A stretch of DNA of 52,877 bases from CAZUGA01 sp964619885 (GTDB lineage: Bacteria; Pseudomonadota; Gammaproteobacteria; Methylococcales; UBA1147). The notes under the pieces were generated by a model, which had not been told where the DNA came from, did not search any database, and saw nothing but the letters and a program-made list of their open reading frames with translations. The DNA is taken from assembly GCA_964619885.1 (NCBI GenBank), contig CAZUGA010000034.1:1-52877 (forward strand), read 5' to 3'. The translations under genes and the position numbers were made by a program. Of this stretch, positions 52,743 to 52,877 are shown in pieces. The first letter of the stretch is position 1; each line of letters starts with the position of its first letter.

Positions 52743-52755
52743 TAAGTATTTGATT
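52743..52755 (-). promoter_or_regulatory. IHF binding site upstream of the rtc promoter
   Basis: Minus-strand AATCAAATACTTA matches the IHF consensus WATCAANNNNTTR at every fixed position. Its centre is about 61 bases upstream of the predicted start, the usual place for DNA bending between activator and sigma-54 polymerase. A GATCGATC palindrome at 52801-52808 could be part of the activator site. Confidence 0.65.
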
Positions 52756-52825
52756 AAAATTATAAATCCAAATTTCATTGAAGCATTGATTTAGAAAACT
52801 GATCGATCCAAATAGTTTAAAGTTA

Positions 52826-52876
52826 GAGCCACTTGCAAAACTCATCAAAGCGAGTGGACTTAGTAGCTTGAATAGC
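52826..52876. repeat. 51-bp terminal inverted repeat, right copy
   Basis: Exact reverse complement of bases 1-51. It begins GAGCCACTTGCAAAACTC and reads outward to the window edge. It lies about 138 bases upstream of the predicted rtcB transcription start, so if it is an IS end it separates the promoter from whatever lay upstream, usually rtcR. Confidence 0.6.
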
Positions 52877-52877
52877 T

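Noticed and set aside
1..52877. CRISPR arrays, prophage genes, complete insertion sequences, rRNA genes
   Set aside because: None seen on reading both strands; the only mobile-element signal is the inverted repeat at the two edges.

Overview
The window looks like a piece of a gammaproteobacterial chromosome. The evidence is the core run mnmG-rsmG-parA-parB-atpIBEFHAGDC-glmU-glmS (16.3-31.0 kb), which has the gene order usual near the replication origin of gammaproteobacteria, together with a TonB-dependent receptor, a HlyB/HlyD type I exporter, many lipoproteins with lipoboxes, and an RtcR-type sigma-54 promoter. Family or genus cannot be fixed from what I can see. The first 51 bases are the exact reverse complement of bases 52826-52876, so both edges lie in one repeated sequence, probably ends of an insertion sequence at which an assembly stopped.

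Layout. 0-2.6 kb: 3' end of a TonB receptor, a MoxR ATPase, a Nif3-like protein. 2.8-9.6 kb: a 2027-residue pseudokinase-AAA-GAF-PAS-GGDEF-EAL protein and a small cyclic-nucleotide-binding protein. 9.7-16.1 kb: a Kazal-domain lipoprotein, a small unknown protein, a type I secretion pair and a TauE/SafE transporter. 16.3-31.0 kb: the housekeeping block (tRNA and rRNA modification, chromosome partition, ATP synthase, UDP-GlcNAc synthesis). 31.4-48.2 kb: a dense accessory island of exported proteins: three caspase-fold proteases, a Ser/Thr kinase with a periplasmic DUF4384 domain, further DUF4384 proteins, a DUF3160 protein, a subtilase with a separate prodomain-like lipoprotein, and an OmpA-family protein. 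48.2-48.7 kb: decayed coding remnants. 48.7-52.7 kb, minus strand: an RNA-repair operon, rtcB-rtcA-(array of structured tRNA-like and Y-RNA-like elements)-slipin, under a clear sigma-54 promoter with an IHF site.

Two regions stand out. The first is the envelope caspase island, where one module (DUF4384) recurs on a kinase, two caspases, a lipoprotein and a secreted protein. This suggests a periplasmic proteolytic or signalling complex with kinase input from the cytoplasm and anchoring to lipid and peptidoglycan. The second is the rtcBA locus, where about 500 bases between rtcA and slipin hold at least one near-complete tRNA-like fold, a 100-nt Y-RNA-like fold closed by pairing of its own ends, and further hairpins. 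Functions proposed for both are inference from domains and gene order; I ran no searches or folding programs.
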